Source of the DNA: Irpex lacteus
Lineage: Eukaryota; Basidiomycota; Agaricomycetes; Polyporales; Irpicaceae
Direction of reading: 5' to 3'
DNA length: 64,000 bases
Assembly: GCA_001986395.2 (NCBI GenBank)
Contig: MQVO02000017.1
Location: 186,001-250,000 of the forward strand
The position numbers were made by a program, and so were the translations under genes. Below the pieces are notes generated by a model, which saw only the letters and a program-made list of their open reading frames with translations, made no database searches and was not told where the DNA came from. How positions within the stretch are numbered: position 1 is the first letter of the stretch; every line of letters starts with the position of its first letter. Below, piece after piece: positions 34,656 to 47,389 of this stretch.

Positions 34656-36700
34656 ACAAAGAAAGACTTCCACAAGGACGCACAGAGTCGAAGAAGCATG
34701 ATATTAGCACGTTTGTCCAGGCACTGGTAGGCGTGTGGTCCTCGTTGTTGAGGCTATACTACAATGTCAATCGTACCCTTCGCATGCGACGCATGGTCGA
34801 AGCATTTTCACCCACCAATAAAGCCAGAGGTTCTCGACCTTATGGAGCTGGTCTACTCATTATACTTACACCTTGTAAAAAGACGCAATGCTTGAAGACG
34901 TGGATGTCCTCTGTGGGTGAGCCCTCGAAGATCATCGCGTCGATCACCATCTGGAAGGGCATATCAAAGCATGTCGTGGGGAATGCTGGCATATTAAGGG
35001 TGTGCGTAGCTGTATAGCCTGCGCGTCCCTGTGGCAATGCCACTTTGGCCACCTCCTTCCAACCTTCGATTCTCGCTCACAGCCGCAAACACCTACGCTG
35101 CGCCATATCGAGCTTTGGTATTCCTTCTCATGGACTCCCACCGAAGAAACCTGTATCGTCTGAGTACACTGGATGGAGTGAGAAGCGTCTTTGACTGTCC
35201 AAGTCACCTTGATTTCCATCTGGAAGTGCCTATCAAAGCGTGTCAGATAGCACTCGTACTCGGGTCTATCAAGTCAATGCCTCGTACCGCTTTAGTAACT
35301 GCATGCAGTATGCGCCACTACCATATGGAAATCAGCAGACAAGACACCTTGGACCCCAATGCTATGCACGGGCACCGTGGGTTGCGCGTTTCACTTAGGC
35401 GTATATATGACTCTTCCTGTCTGAACGGCAAGTGAAATATATACACAAGCCGCACGATTCAAGCGTGCATCGAACAAACAGATAAGCCAGCTTACACATG
35501 TCATGGGCTACGTACGCCCAAATCCGTGGATCGTTATCTATTAGGATGTGTCAACTTTTCGGGTGTGCGTTCAACATGGAGGAAATTGGATTCGACGATA
35601 TGGAGGCGACGATAGGGCGGGGCTAGATATGTCCATGGAATGATATGAGCGAGAGAAAGCTGTCAGACACATGTAGACCTCACGGGTAATGGGATATGTA
35701 CATGCTCGAGATGCTTCGGAGCCGATTCCGGTGGTGTTCGTTCTTTCGTGAGTGGCCTACATGTCTTCTGTTACGTCGGTAAGAGCAGCCGCCTGAATGT
35801 TAGCGATCATTGGTACCAGACTATACCAATGCTCACAATCAGGCGGATCAGGTATCTATTCATTCCTCTAGCGTCGTTGGCGTAAGATCAGTCATGCTGA
35901 ATGGCTAGACTTTGGCGAACGCACCTCTCCAGTGTATCCCTACTCGTCTCGAGGCCGGCTTCCCATCCCTCAACACCACCTTCACCTTTACTGAGTCCGT
36001 CATCCACCGCCATTTTATGGACGCGTTACCCTAACAAACGTGCTTTCCGCGCACTCATACCAACCAATGGCCGGGATGAACGATCGGGAAGGACGTGGTA
36101 GAGGCGACGCAGAGGAGGCTCCGAGAGTCGAAAACAGCAACGATACGAGTGTTTGCTCAGGGGGCATACAGCTTCTAGGATGTTAAGAAGAGGGTAGCGG
36201 CAGACTGGCGTGTTGAGAGCTGCAAATACTGCCTACGTCCATTGGCGTCTGTTGAATCAGGACCTGTGAAGTAAGATTCGACGAATGAACGAATGGCGTA
36301 CCGCGAAGCACCCAGAGAATCCTATCCCTTGAGGTACCTGACACATAGTATGTATGCTATCCCAGCACACGGATCGCTTCCACGTCCAACAGGATCCAGT
36401 CCTCCCTGTGCAATGTTCCAGCAGATCTGCACAGCTGGCGGGCAAAATCCGTTATCTTCTGCTTGCTTTGTCGTCGGTTATTGGCTCGCGTAAATCTGGG
36501 TTTCTTGGTGTTAATGATCATTTTTATGCCCTGGATATCGAGTGCTGTAAAGTATCGGTTTGAATTGAGAGAGTGCGCGATTCGACAAGGGCAGCAGATG
36601 GAGGTGAGTGTAGAGACGATAAAACATAAGCGCTTCATCAGTAAGCATCTGGCTTACTTATGATAACAGTTGTTTGTTACATGTGTTCAGACTCCGCTAT
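34656..36700 (-). pseudogene. Gene 2 family relic upstream of gene D, duplicated exon
   Basis: The conserved 3' exon start (CTTCCAG acceptor) occurs twice, near 34955 and 35215. The first encodes MVIDAMIFEGSPTEDIHVFK and ends at a splice donor near 34870; the second starts MEIKVTW. A palindrome copy lies at 36041-36093. Further right, frames are short. Decayed; function unknown. Confidence 0.38.
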
Positions 36701-39167
36701 GCAGGCGCCTGTAAATTGCTTACTCGTTTGGATGTGACTTACTAATGTAACGCTTCGCTCTCAACGACCACCACCATCGTCAAATATCTTGCAACTAGAT
36801 TCCCTTCAAGATCCAGTGGCCACATACGCTCTCCACTTTGAAGATCTGGCCGCACGCGCTTGAGAGAGGACCAACAAGACACTCTTGCTGACTTCTTGTC
36901 GTCCTTCCTGATCGTTCCTGTCGACGATCGTCGATGTGGACGGTGAGGAGGGATGGAAAGAAGGCTCAACTGAGATGCTACGATAGGCGGATGAAGGTTG
37001 ATTCGAAGCTAGGATAACGAGGTCGTCTGATGATAGGACGTTACGTATGTGAGCGGACGTCGGGCAAGTTGCGAAGGGTGCGTGGGTCGTTTTTTCTGTC
37101 TGCGAGCAAATGACTCACCATGGTTCTCGTAGCTCGTACGGCTCCTCCTGGATTAAACGGAATTGGATCCTGAACCCCGAACAGCTGGTATCCGCGCAAG
37201 GCACCCTTGAAGAACCGTTTAGGGGAGATGATTCGAACCATGTTCGCAGTCCTCGTTTTGATTGTCGACGTAATCGATTCCAGTCCGCCGACAACTCATC
37301 CGCGAGTCTCCTGCTGGCCCGGATACTGGTTCTGTTTCTAGTGGAGTATACGGTCATTGGTGTCAGCAGGTTGGGCTATGAGGAAAACTAGGGTGGACAA
37401 GGCAGCTGAGCACGACGAATATTTCAAAGGTACGTCGCGGTTGTTCTACTCAACGCAGTCACTCACGTTCGGTGTGTTTCGTAGTGTCAGTGACTACGGA
37501 CGACCTTAGGATTGTCATCGATCCAGCCAGCCCATCCCTCCTGTCCGCATGCGCCTCTACTTCTCCAGGTCTCAATTGTCTGCAAGATGATATTGAGCAC
37601 GTGTACAGACTTCCTTAAACACAAATCAAAGCGTTTTTATCGATTACTCGATGGCTTCGATGCTACCGGCGCCTGTACAATTGCCTTATGAGGCAATCAG
37701 AACACTACTACGCCCAGGTTAGTGTTGTCGGACTCTCCTGCATCCCGCCCTGTATTGACTCCTCTTTCTCCATAGGCTAATATTTGACACGTATCTGACA
37801 AGACACACGACGCCTTCGCACATGGGTTATGCAATTCGCAACATCCTCGTCCATCGTACTCAAGTTGCGCTGTGCTACACGCTTTCCCAGCTCTTTCAGC
37901 CTTGTTGCTGCCGACGCCCACCGACCACCGATCGTTTCTTGATCGCCTCTCGATTGCGAGACTTACGCCCTCACTGACATCCACTGTCATCTATGATCCA
38001 TCGTTGTTGCGTTAATCGGTCGAAGTTGAAACCGCTAACGTCTGACCTCTCCTGTTCCTGAAACTCTCATTCAGCCTACCGTCGACACAAAGAGCTTGTG
38101 CTGATGACTAGGAATGCGCTTGGCGTACAGGATCTCGGCCGTAGTATGTGTGTACTCCAAGGATGCTTCTCCATATCATTAAAATGACTCAGCTACGCAG
38201 CCATCAAGCTCGCGAAGTCCAATCTCGCGGAGTGTACCACGGCATCTCGTAGTAACAGAACTGTATAGTTATTTACGGACCGATGCGGGACAACTGGGAT
38301 TAGAGAGACGAAGTGCTGCCAAGACAACGGCACGTTGCGCGCTGTCGTTCATTAGAAGAGTATCAGGTGGTACGTGTACGATGACTAATCCTGTCCTTCC
38401 CCCTCGCATTTGCCATTCTGTTCACCGTAGATCAGGGGTACCAGGGCTTGGAATGAACACGTAATAGGCCGGAGAGAGTTGTGGAACTTGAAACTGACGA
38501 CGAAATCGAAATTCGCAGTGCATTCGTACACGCAACGTGCGGGTTGGCTGTGTGCTATCATCTATAGGGCTATATTGGTGATATCATGGGTTTGGTTCAC
38601 CGTGCATTGATTCGCAACACCGAGTCGTTTGTTTGTTCTGTGACGCACGACTATATGGAAGTGATATCCTCGACCCTCGAGTAGCGTTCACCAGAACTGG
38701 ATGTTGCCTCCTCGAGCGCGACATCCTCCTGTGATAACTAATGCGCAGCTTCCGCACCCATCTATAGCAGGCCTCTGAGGCGTTGAACTTGAGTACATGG
38801 GTGGTATAATCACAATATAATACGTTCAGCGAGGATAGAATGAGATGGTCATATGAGAGTCGAAACGAGTGATGTACGGAGAACGATTATAAACATTTCA
38901 GCGTACGCATCTGGCTTCACCAAGCTACCCTCTGCGGCAACGTCGACGATGCATTGGACATGCGAGTGGTGACTTGTGTGGTGCTGCTGGTACCCTCATA
39001 ACTCGACAGCAGCGGTGATGGTGATATCAGGGATTGAGCTGCAAATCTGAAAGTTGGGCCAGAGTGCGCATAACGACGAGTGGGCGGGCTGGGTGCAAAG
39101 ATGTACTATTGTGTGGATGAGACGTGACCATAAGATACGACCGCATACATCGAGTGAATGCACCCAC
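36701..39167. other. Second-type spacer and 3' flank of gene E
   Basis: At 36742-36969 a minus frame reads HRPHRRSSTGTIRKDDKK, shared with 42733-43149 and 63204-63422, but no full gene is visible. The MTSS block is at about 37650, then sequence matching the spacer left of gene C (37780-39160 with 16580-17940). The gene 4 block is absent. Confidence 0.38.
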
Positions 39168-40804
39168 TCATCGTCTCTTCTTCAGCTCCCGTTGAAGGAT
39201 CTCTGAGCTCTTTACTATCCCGGCCATCCAGCCTGGTCGGTCCGCCAAAACACATCCTTCAGGTCGTCGATGCCAGAGAGCGAAGTCAGCACGAGATTTG
39301 GAACGATACCAAAGGTTACGCACCGCTAGGCTCTAGTGTGACCAGATCCACGCCGATTGCTCTACGCTCCTGCGGTTCCTCATATGCAAGAACGAGATTG
39401 ATCGCTCCAGGTGCAGGGCTGAGCAAATGGGCAAACGATTGGATGGAGTCTTGCAGACGGTCGAAGGAGTCGAACAGCAGAACAAGGGCTCGGATGGTGG
39501 GGTGGGTCCTCAGGGAATTGACCAGAGCATCGAAGTTGGCGGGAAGCTTTCCATTGATGCTCCGGTCACTCGAAATGTATGCGTGTATACCCACCACACT
39601 CAGGGCGGAGACCGACCGGTCCGTGGATAGTGCTTCTTCAAATATAAAATAAAAGGGGTTCATGCGCATGGTTGTCACTTGCTCTGAGATGTTGAATCCT
39701 GCAAGAGCGCTCGACGTCAATATGGGAAGCGAATAGCGTCACTGTTTGTGATGCTCACCGATTGACACGGAGGGACCTTTCTCGTGGCCCCGCAACAACG
39801 TCATGAACTTGATCATCCACACGCGTTCCTCGTCGCTGAGTCGGTGCAGTGGGCAATTCGGATTCAACATCAGAGCCGTTAAAGCGAGGTGGACAGAGTC
39901 GGTGCAGACTCCCTCGGCCTCGATCCTCAGAGAGCGTGGTCTGCGTTGACAGACGATCGTGCCGGAGGCATGTGGAAGTAAAGGTGATGTCTGCCCATCC
40001 CATGTTATATCCGTAAATGCCATGTATTCGGCGCACACAAAGTGCTTGATGTATTTGGCAACATGAACAAATGAAGGCAGATGGACATGATCAATGATAA
40101 TGTTTGTCTTCAAGAATGTGTTGGGAGTAAGTATAGATGGTGGTACGCCCCAGTGGGGTGTGTCGAGCTTCGCAGGGTTAAAGCCTTCTGGGACAGGGCC
40201 TTGAATGTAGATCCGCCTGAGCTTGTCTCTGATGACGGGGATATATAGAAAGTGTAGAAACGAGCTTCCACTCCTATAAAGCTGGTCAACATGTATGTAA
40301 CTGATGAGCCTGTGCACAGGCATAAGCCTCGGACACCCTCCAACGACATATCGTCGGAATATCTCCGCGTCCTCGTAAGAATTGATCACCAGAGTTCGTT
40401 CTGAGAACATATGCTCTCGACATCTGTTGGCCCAGAAGAGGCAGACGAGCGAGCATTGTTTGAGGTCCGTCAAGACGTCCTCTGGGCTTGGTTCTCCTCG
40501 ATTCCGAGTAAGATAATTGCCATCGTCCCCGTTATACTCTTCACGTTGTGAGACACGATCTACGTTGACGAAGAATAGTATATCGTCGAAGAGCTCGGGA
40601 GGAATGCGGGCAGCGAGCAATCTCACTGCCTACATGTTCCAGCAATGACCCTCGTCAGTAATAACAGCACATACTGCTACTTTGCGTACTCACCTCGCTT
40701 TCCGTCGCCTCAGATTCCACAACATTCCAACTCGAATATGAGCCAGTACGAGGACGCTTTCTCGTGTGTGATAGAGACATTGGCTGAGAATCTGGTAGAG
40801 ACAT
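39168..40804 (-). CDS. F-box domain protein, tandem copy E (481 aa)
   Basis: Four exons: 40694-40804, 39759-40629, 39324-39698 and 39168-39256, total 1446 nt, no stops. The first exon (37 codons) is nearly identical to copy D's and has the TRKRPRTG basic cluster. The F-box exon follows in phase 0 with RIPPELFDDILFFV and CSLVCLFWANRC. The body keeps GPVPEGFN, HWGVPP and NPNCPLHRLSDEE. Intron 2 is only 60 bp because of a small deletion but keeps a TTGAC branch. The last exon is of the C type, ending ILQRELKKRR. Role as an SCF substrate receptor is inferred from the F-box. Confidence 0.85.
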
Positions 40805-40893
40805 GGTCGGGGGAGGGGGGCCTGCGAGACAAAGTTGCAGATGGATGAGAGGGGAGAGAGCAAGAGACACGCCACGAACATCGACGTACCCGT

Positions 40894-40928
40894 CGTATAT
40901 GTATTCCAATGCTCCGCTATGAGCGTGG
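40894..40928 (-). promoter_or_regulatory. TATA promoter of gene E
   Basis: CCACGCTCATAGCGGAGC (40911-40928), then ATACATATACG (40894-40904) on the minus strand, about 95 bp before the ATG at 40804. Confidence 0.55.
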
Positions 40929-43150
40929 ACAAAGGAATACTTCCACGAGGACACACAGCATCGAGGCTGGCACGTTTCGCCAGGCAGGCATGCAGTTCTG
41001 CCGGGAGAGGCTATGCAATGTCAGTTGTGCCTTGCGCATCGTCAAAGTGTTCCATTCACCATCAAAGTCAAGGCTCCTGAGCATCTAAACACACTCACTG
41101 CTTGCTATACACCGTATTCCCGCCCACCTAAATGTAGACGATTACCGAAGACGTGCATGTCATCTGTAAGTGAGCCGCCATAGACGGGCGTCGGAGCTTA
41201 TTGCTTGTATTTCCATCTGGAAGTGCACATCAAAATATGTCAGATAGCTGTTGTACTTGGGGGCTCTGAAATGAATACAACGTACCTCCACTGAATGGAG
41301 GCATATAGAAGTCAGAAGGCTGAGAAACCTCGCGCAGTCGTGTACTGCAACGCACTGCTTTGACTCGTGCTTACTACCAGACACGACTCTTGCACATATA
41401 TGCTCATCTAGGGCTCGCAAACCGTCAGATGAGTTCGAATTCCGTAAAGCGAATACGTGGGTACGCAAAAGAGACGTTCGGGTGATCGCGCATTTCTCCA
41501 GAGCGCCTCATAAGGGGTTTGCGGATCTGTGAGGCGTTGTACCGTTCAAGTCTTGTCATGGGTTAACGGTTCTCCGTATGCGAACTCAGGAAGGGAACGA
41601 TCGCGATAGCAACGAATGAGCAGCGATGCGGGCTTGGTTTCCACGACATATGTGGAATGTGGTCGCGCGGTGTGGTAGCAAAGGACCGTGTGCCTACCTA
41701 GGGCTCTAGATCTGATCCGTGACGAAAATCTATTCTCACGCATGACTAATTTTGCTGTCTAGTAGTGACTATGGTCACACTAAACTGTAGCAAACATAAT
41801 TCACTGCCACATAGTGCTCGATTAGTCAATGTAAAGGGACGATGGACGTTAGTGAACGCACCTTTCGTCTTAGACAACATCTCGAGCCTGAAGCGAAGGT
41901 CATGAGCACACCATCTCCTGCCAACAGCTTCCAACAAGCGAGTAGGTCATTCAGAGGTATCATGTTCTAAAGCGGCCTGGCTCAATACACATCCTTTCCG
42001 AGCACTCACGCCGACCTAAGGTTGGGATGAATGATCGGAAAGGACGCGAAGACGCGACGCAGAGAGACGTTTCGAAGGTGAATCGATGCAACGTCGTCGG
42101 TTGCTGCTGCCAATAATCACTGCGTACACGGCGTTAGGAATGTTGTAGCAGATGGATGGCGATTCAGGAGGTGCACAGGCAAATATTGCCCACGTTCTCT
42201 GATGTCTGATGAAGTCAGAACATATGAAATAAGATCCAACCAATGAACGATTAGCATACCGTAGAAAACATAGTTCGATGTACCATCTTCTGAAGCACCT
42301 GTGCATGCCACCCAGTCCACGCTCTACCTCCTCGCAGCAGGAATCAGTTCCCCGTCGTTGGATGTCCCAGCAGATCTTCATGGCTTGCGGGCAAATTCCG
42401 TTAGCCTCTGTTCGCCAACTCGGAAATTATTGACATGCGTAAATCTCGGTCTCTCAGTACGAGTGATCATGTGTACGGCCTGGATATTGAGCAGGAAACG
42501 ACTTTGACTTGGAAGAGTGATCGATCGAGATGGAAGTGAATGTGAAGGGGTTAAAGAAGTAAGCGCCTCGTAAGTAAGGGGCGATAAGATTATTTTGTTA
42601 CATTGTTTGAACTCCGCAATACAAGCACCAATGAACTGCTTACTTGTCTGTTAACGCATCACTCTCAACGACCAGAATCCTCTGCAACTAGATTCACCGT
42701 CTTCAAGCAACAGTCCATCTCTACTTTGAAGATCAGGCCGCACACGCTTCTACAGAGGACCAACAAGCCACGCCCGCTGACATCTTGTCGTCCTTCCTGA
42801 TCATTCCTGTCGACGATCGTCGACGTGGACGATGAGGAGGGATGGAATGAAGTTTGGCTGAGATGTCACGATAGGCGGATGAAGGTTGATTCGAGGCTAG
42901 GATGACGAGGTCGTCTGATGATAGGACGTTACGTATGTGAGCGTACCTCGGGCAAGCTGCGAAGGGTGCGTGGGTCGTTTTTTCTGTGTCTGCGAACGAT
43001 TGACTCAGGCTGTGGTTCTCGTAGTTTGCCACAAGTGTACTATAACATTCTCTTTGGGGCCCCACAACACCGACCTTGGCCCTTGGTTGGCAGGCAGAGA
43101 TCACCTTGAGGAGATTGGGCCACACCTTTCGTTGGCTCGACGTCGTCAAT
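40929..43150 (-). pseudogene. Gene 2 family relic upstream of gene E
   Basis: The conserved 3' exon starts near 41210 (MEIQAISSDA) after an intron beginning GTACGT at 41285. The palindrome is at 41991-42045. A 138-codon minus frame at 42733-43149 carries a HRPRRRSSTGMIRKDDK segment shared with two other spacers. Intervening frames are short. No function assigned. Confidence 0.35.
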
Positions 43151-45138
43151 GATTATCGTCTTTCCGGGCTTTATTGGTCGGAGGCGCCATGGAAAGCTGC
43201 CGCTGAGGGATAGTTCGATGCTAATAGAGGTGGTTATTATGGTCCTAGGATTGGAAATGGATCGGGTCGGGAGAGCTATGAGGGTGGTAAAAGCATCTGA
43301 ATACGAGGAATATGTAGGAGGTACGTCTGTCCTCCTTCAAGACAGGCCCCAATCGCACTCGGTGGATTTCGTAGCGATGATGGGCTACCTCTATCCTACA
43401 ATCGATCCAGCCCTACCGACTGGAATCCTTTCGCTCTTGCCGTCCTGGCTACGCTCCCATCACCACTGCGCCTTGGACCTCTCGTATTCCCCACAAGATA
43501 GCCTCTCCCCATCGTACTGCCCCTCTCTCCCTACATCTTTGCGTCCTAATCTACTCGTCCTCTCATATTTTCTGTCCATCGGCTCCTTGACCCATCGCAT
43601 CCACGAGGCTCTCACCTACAAAATCCTTGTGACTTACAACACGGACGTGCTCTCCCGTTCTACTCAACTGCCGACATGTCACGTATACCCTGAGTACATC
43701 CAGTCTCTCGGTTCCTGATGCGGCCATACAAGGCACTTTCTCTGTCATTGTGATCGCCCACCGATCGCTCACCGATCACCCCTCGATCACGCCACCTGCG
43801 CACCCACGCACCCACGCACCGACGGACCCCCAACTCCCTCCAAGATCCATCGGAAAGCGCTACGTGCATTCTGCCTCAAGTCTGGCAACATTAGACGTTT
43901 CCTCTGATATTCCACGTTTACACAGCCTACTCTAGGTGACTCTATGCTGATCGCATGGCTGGGAGCGCTCTCGAAGTTTGGGAGGTGAGGCTTATAATTC
44001 ATGAGCATCCATGCTGACCGAGAACGTTTACCCCACTGGCAGCACTCGACCTTCACTCGCCAACCTCGCAATGGTCAGCGATCAAGCCGCCGTTCAGCTG
44101 CAGGGATTAGTGGAGTAGCTCGTGGTGCCGGCCACATATCGCATTGCACGGTTGCATCTAGATGAGTAGGGCACGGCCATCACTGGGGTGGCAATACACG
44201 GTGCGTCGTTTTTTCCATAACCTCTCGTCCATTAATCGCCGCCATGGAACATCGACATTGATGCAGGAACCCTTCACGGCCCTCCGAGTCGACGTTGTCG
44301 TAGGCTTGAAAAGAGTGAATAAGGTCTAGCCTAGTAATGGTACAGTCAGTACGTATATCGGTGGTACGACTCACCACTACGACCGTTCGCCCTCTGCCAG
44401 TGAAGAATCTAGATATGTAGGTCGATAGCGAAACGAACACGCGAAGGCTGTCAGAGGTGTTCTAGCGCTGTAGATCTGTCTATCGAAGCGTGGATATGCC
44501 CCAACACGTCTCGTGCAAGGTCCGAAAATAGCTGCGTGATACCTGCTTCATACGAGCATGTAGATCTTCCTACCCATCACCACATCACCCACTACAGAAG
44601 CCTCGAGACCTGGCATTGCCACGATTCACGTGGCCACGATCTCGGTCCATAATTGCGCAGTGTAGTAGCCGCAAGCATGCTACAAGCCTAGTCATTTGCT
44701 GGTCAATTAAAAAGTAAAAAAATTCCAGGTGCGGCTACATTACGCGTCGATGGCAGAGGGTGGAGCGAAGAAGCAAGCGTGCATACAATTCAAGATAATT
44801 ATAATCGTATAGTTCAACGAGTACATGATATATGTTATCCAACTGTTAAGTATGCGATGATCATCGATATCTTGTGCGAAGTTGGAGGGTGCAGTCCATA
44901 TGAAAAAGCGCGAGATATAGTATTGATCTTGTCACGTCAAGTTCGTGATGGCAGCGAGAATATAGCGATTTCGAAAAATAGCACGCATCTGCTACGGGAC
45001 AATCGACAATACATATATACCTGGCCAGGGCCACGGCCAGGCCCGTGGCTGACTAGGAGACGGAGACTCTTATTATGTTCTGTGTGTTGGTTACCGTGAC
45101 CGTCGTATGAGAGACGGTTGAGATGCCCATACAGGGTG
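43151..45138. other. Spacer with gene 4 relic left of gene F
   Basis: CGATC-type clusters near 43750-43800. At 44108-44560 the gene 4 block starts RVRFAIDLHI and then stops at TAG; an upstream segment reads YEAGITQLFSDLARDVLGHI and STALEHL before TGA. The rest resembles other 3' flanks. No working gene supported. Confidence 0.4.
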
Positions 45139-47034
45139 TCATTGTACGCTCCCTCGAGGTTTCTTCTCGAGCACCCATTGAAGTATGTGCAAGCTCTTCG
45201 GGTGGTCCTCGTAGTGCGGATATCCAGTGGACTGCGGTAGGTCTGTCCAGATACGACCTGACAAACTGAAATCAGTATTGCAAGCGTAGGAGCGATGCAT
45301 CAGGCGACGCACCGTTAGGCTCCAGCGTGACTGGATCTACACCCACTGCTTTACGCTCTTCCTCCTTCTCGTACGCGAGTACAAGATCGATAGTTTCGCT
45401 TGCGAGGGTAAACACTTCATTGAAAGGTTTCAAGAACTTTTGCAGGTGGTCCAAGGAGTCAAACAGCAGGACAAGGGCGTGGATGCTGGGGCTGGTCCTG
45501 GCGTGATTGACCAGAGCATCGAAGTCGGCGAGAAGTGTGGTGTACTTATGGATGTATGCGCACATGCCGACCACGCTCAGGGCGGAGGCCGACCGGTTCG
45601 TGAGTAGGGCTCCCTCGAATACAAAATAGAATGAGTTCAGGTGCACGGTTGTCGCTTGCTCCGGGACGTCGAATCCTGAGAGAGCGCTCGACGTCAGTAC
45701 GCTCGATGGGAAGCGAATAGCGTCACTGATTGCAATGCTCACCGATGTACACGTCAGGATCTTTCTTGTCGCCCCACAGCAGCGTCATGGATTTGATCAT
45801 CCACACACGTTCCTCGTCGCTGAGTCGGTGCAACGGGCAATTTGGGTTCAGCATCAAGGCTGTCAAAGCGAGGTGAACAGAGTTGGTGCAGGCTCCATAC
45901 GTCCGAATCATCTGAGAGCGCGGTCTGCGTTTACAGGTGATTCTATTGGAGGCTTGTGGCAATGAGTACGTAGGAGTCTGGCCATCCCATGTTATCCTGA
46001 GGAACACGATAAAGGTGGCGCAAGAAAAGTGTTTGATGTACTTAGCAACGTGGCAGAATGAAGGAAGATGGACATTTTCGATTCTAATTTGGTTTTGTAG
46101 GAATGAGCTCGGTGCAACGATATGTGGCGGTATGCCCCAGTGGGGTGTGTCGAGCTTCGCAGGGTTAAAGCCTTCTGGGACGGGGCCATTAATGGAGAGC
46201 CTATCGAACTTGTCTTGGATAGCGGGAAGATAGAGAAGATGAAGAAAAGAAGTTTGTCTCTCGGAGTCTTGCGGGGCCAATATTCCGCTGTAGTTCTGAG
46301 TGATATTTACGTGTCTAATGAGCTGGTGCACCGGTGTAAGTTTCGGGCACCCTCCAACGACGTATCGTCTAAATATCTCCGCGTCCTGGTAAGAATTGAT
46401 CCCCAGAGTCGCACCAGAGAACATATACCGCCGACACCTGTTGGCCCAGAAGAGACAGACGAGTGAGCATCGTTTGAGGTCGGGCAGGATGTCCCTCGGG
46501 CTTGGTTCTCCTCCATTACGTTTGAGATCTTCGCCTTCCAACCATTCAAGTTCACGTTGTGAGATACGATCTACGTTGACGTAGAATAGTATGTCGTCGA
46601 AGAGCTCCTGGGGAATGCGAGCGGCGAGCAGTCTCACTGCCTACGGATATGAGCAATAATCTCCATTAGTGAGAACAGCATACTCTGCATTATTCCGTAC
46701 TTACCTCGCTTTCCGTCGCTTCCTCCGCCTCTTCCACTAATTCTGAAGACGAATACGAGAGTGGTTCATTCCGTTGTGGAGATACTTGGGCCATTGCTGG
46801 TTCGGGCTAGTTATGCCAACAATGAGCCTTTATCAGTATGTACGTCCTATGCCACTAGACTGCGCTCACCTGGCTGTCCGTCACCTCAGGCACACCATCT
46901 CCCAAGTCGGAACAGGAGGAATGCAACGCTTCATTGATCTGAAATACATCTTCATGCTGTACAGGCGCCTGCTGGGCACGTCGGCGACGGCGGCGGCGAG
47001 AGAGAAGAGAGGGTAAATTGAGAAAGGACAGCAT
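45139..47034 (-). CDS. F-box domain protein, tandem copy F (548 aa)
   Basis: Five exons: 46870-47034, 46705-46806, 45743-46640, 45313-45675 and 45139-45257, total 1647 nt, no stops. Exons 1 and 2 match those of A and H, but the usual first ATG is lost. The frame extends upstream to an ATG at 47034 and gains a run of seven arginines. An ATG in exon 2 (AMAQVSP) is an alternative start. The F-box exon has RIPQELFDDILFYV and CSLVCLFWANRC, and later HWGIPP and NPNCPLHRLSDEE. The last exon (IWTDLPQ, ending EKKPRGSVQ) is of the A type. Splice sites are all canonical. Ubiquitin-ligase adaptor role is inferred. Confidence 0.83.
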
Positions 47035-47090
47035 GAGTGAGGGTGAGGAAGGAGCACAATAGGTGCTGCGAGGATCGATGAATCCATTGT

Positions 47091-47130
47091 GTATATATAC
47101 ATACGCCTCGTTGACCCGTTATGAACGTGG
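47091..47130 (-). promoter_or_regulatory. TATA promoter of gene F
   Basis: CCACGTTCATAACGGG (47115-47130), then GTATGTATATATAC (47091-47104) on the minus strand, about 57 bp before the proposed ATG. The short distance makes the upstream ATG plausible but tight. Confidence 0.55.
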
Positions 47131-47389
47131 ACAAGGAACTGCTTACACGAGGACGTTCGGAAGTTGAGAAGCTTCGATACTGGAACGTCGGCAGGCCATG
47201 CCTTCCTCGTTCCTGTAAATAGATAGTGTCGGCCGCTTCCTGCAATTTGTCGATTTATGTCTTCCTCGCCCAACCAACCATCTTGACCACATCAAGACCG
47301 TCTCATTCTCGCCAACAGTCCATGCGCTTCTGTTCTAAGGATTTAAACGTGATATTAGGACCGATTCATGTACGGGCGTCCTGCTGCAT

